Assembly (NCBI GenBank): GCA_018679315.1
Contig: JAHHLF010000037.1
Span: forward strand, 1-6,237
Length of the DNA stretch: 6,237 nucleotides
From: Bacteroidia bacterium
GTDB lineage: Bacteria; Bacteroidota; Bacteroidia; Flavobacteriales; Flavobacteriaceae
Reading direction: 5' to 3'
The first letter of the stretch is position 1, and every line of letters starts with the position of its first letter. The translations under genes and the position numbers were made by a program. A model generated the notes under the pieces. That model saw only the letters and a list, made by a program, of their open reading frames with translations. It was not told where the DNA came from and searched no databases. This document shows, piece after piece, positions 5,508-6,237 of the stretch.

Positions 5508-6237
5508 AGTGTAAGCATGTTATTGTACCTACCGATTTTTCTGAGACTGCGGACCGCGCCTTAGAATATGCAAGAGCCTTATTCAGATCAGATTCTTGCT
5601 CTTTTCATTTACTTAATACATATACCCCTGCCATATCACACAGTAGGTTTATGGCAACATCGCTCCATGGTTCCGTTATGGAAGAGAGTGTTCAATCGGC
5701 TTCGGAACAAGGCTTGCAGGAATTGGTAGACAGTCTGCTGAAAAAAAATGCAAATCCGCTACATACATTTAATACAATTTCTTCCTTTAATATTTTAACA
5801 GAAGAGATTTGCAATATTTCTGAAGGAAATGATATACGGCTTGTCGTGACTGGCACAACAGGGAAAAGTGGTTTAAAAGAAGTATTCTTAGGAAGCAATA
5901 CGGTTCGTATTTTGAATTCAGCCCAAGAATGTCCGATATTGACTATTCCACCGGAGGCAAATTTCACTCCTCCCAAACAAATAGCGTTTATTACTGATTA
6001 TAAGCGAAATTTCAGTGCTGCTGTGCTCCAGCCCTTGTTAGATATTGCGTCTACCTATGGTTCAAAGATCAGAGTGATGCATATAAAGGAGGAACAGGAA
6101 TTGAATAAACACCAACAATCCAATAAGAGTATTCTGGAAGAATATCTATCAAAGCTTACATATACCACACATGAGATGCCGTATTACGGGAACAAGGCAA
6201 AAGTGATCCAACACTTTTTGGAAGATATGGAAGTAGA
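5504..6237 (+). CDS. Universal stress protein (UspA family), tandem-domain type, partial at window edge
   Basis: The frame is open from ATG 5504 to the right edge, with 244 visible residues and no stop. The first Usp domain (about 1-150) opens with the strand HVIVPTDFS (Asp11 at the usual nucleotide-contact position). It contains the ATP-binding pattern G-x2-G-x9-G-S at G117, G120 and G130-S131, within the typical context SGLKEVFLGS, and ends CPILTIPP. A second alpha/beta domain starts with QIAFITDYK (159-167) and IRVMHIK (189-195) and is cut before its own nucleotide motif would appear. Two-domain Usp proteins of about 270-290 residues are common in Bacteroidota. They are cytoplasmic stress or survival factors whose biochemical role is generally undefined. 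The Fnr box and linkage to cco genes suggest induction under low oxygen. No membrane segment is seen. Confidence 0.9.
   Translation, partial: MECKHVIVPTDFSETADRALEYARALFRSDSCSFHLLNTYTPAISHSRFMATSLHGSVMEESVQSASEQGLQELVDSLLKKNANPLHTFNTISSFNILTEEICNISEGNDIRLVVTGTTGKSGLKEVFLGSNTVRILNSAQECPILTIPPEANFTPPKQIAFITDYKRNFSAAVLQPLLDIASTYGSKIRVMHIKEEQELNKHQQSNKSILEEYLSKLTYTTHEMPYYGNKAKVIQHFLEDMEV

Noticed and set aside
5692..5976. 94-residue open frame on the minus strand within the stress-protein gene
   Set aside because: It is antisense to a clearly conserved Usp domain, shows no recognisable motif and is best explained as a shadow of the real gene.

Overview
The window carries part of a cbb3-type (high oxygen affinity) cytochrome c oxidase locus with its own redox regulator, almost certainly from a member of the Bacteroidota and probably a Flavobacteriia-like lineage. 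Three things point there: cytochrome oxidase subunits CcoN and CcoO fused into one polypeptide, the gene order ccoI-ccoS-ccoN(O), and promoter-like elements of the Bacteroidota -7 type (TAnnTTTG) with little sign of Shine-Dalgarno sequences. The species cannot be named from the sequence.

Layout. Bases 1-1955 (minus) hold a ccoN-ccoO fusion, cut by the left edge after 651 visible codons. Bases 1965-2168 (minus) hold ccoS, a 67-residue membrane protein. Bases 2239-4635 (minus) hold ccoI, a copper-transporting P-type ATPase with complete motifs. A 102-base divergent control region (4636-4737) follows. Bases 4738-5433 (plus) encode a 231-residue Crp/Fnr-family regulator, and from 5504 to the right edge (plus) runs a tandem-domain universal stress protein, also cut. 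No stretch over 300 bases lacks a gene. I see no tRNA, rRNA, CRISPR array or mobile element.

How it fits together. CcoI exports copper towards oxidase assembly, CcoS is needed for cofactor insertion, and CcoN(O) is the catalytic core with its first c-type haem domain. The adjacent regulator keeps Fnr-type cysteines and is the obvious candidate controller.

The most interesting signal is regulatory. Three TGAT-N4-ATCA type boxes (one with a single mismatch) lie in the only three intergenic gaps longer than 10 bases: before ccoS, between ccoI and the regulator, and before the stress-protein gene. In each case a near-consensus -7 element is centred exactly 33 bases downstream of the box centre, the geometry expected of a class II Fnr-activated promoter. 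In all six half-sites the outermost base is A or C, never the T of the E. coli TTGAT half-site, and the regulator's recognition helix has Ile where E. coli Fnr has Ser212. I found no wholly undescribed system. The promising part is this compact, self-contained Fnr circuit with a possibly altered DNA code and an altered Fe-S ligand set.
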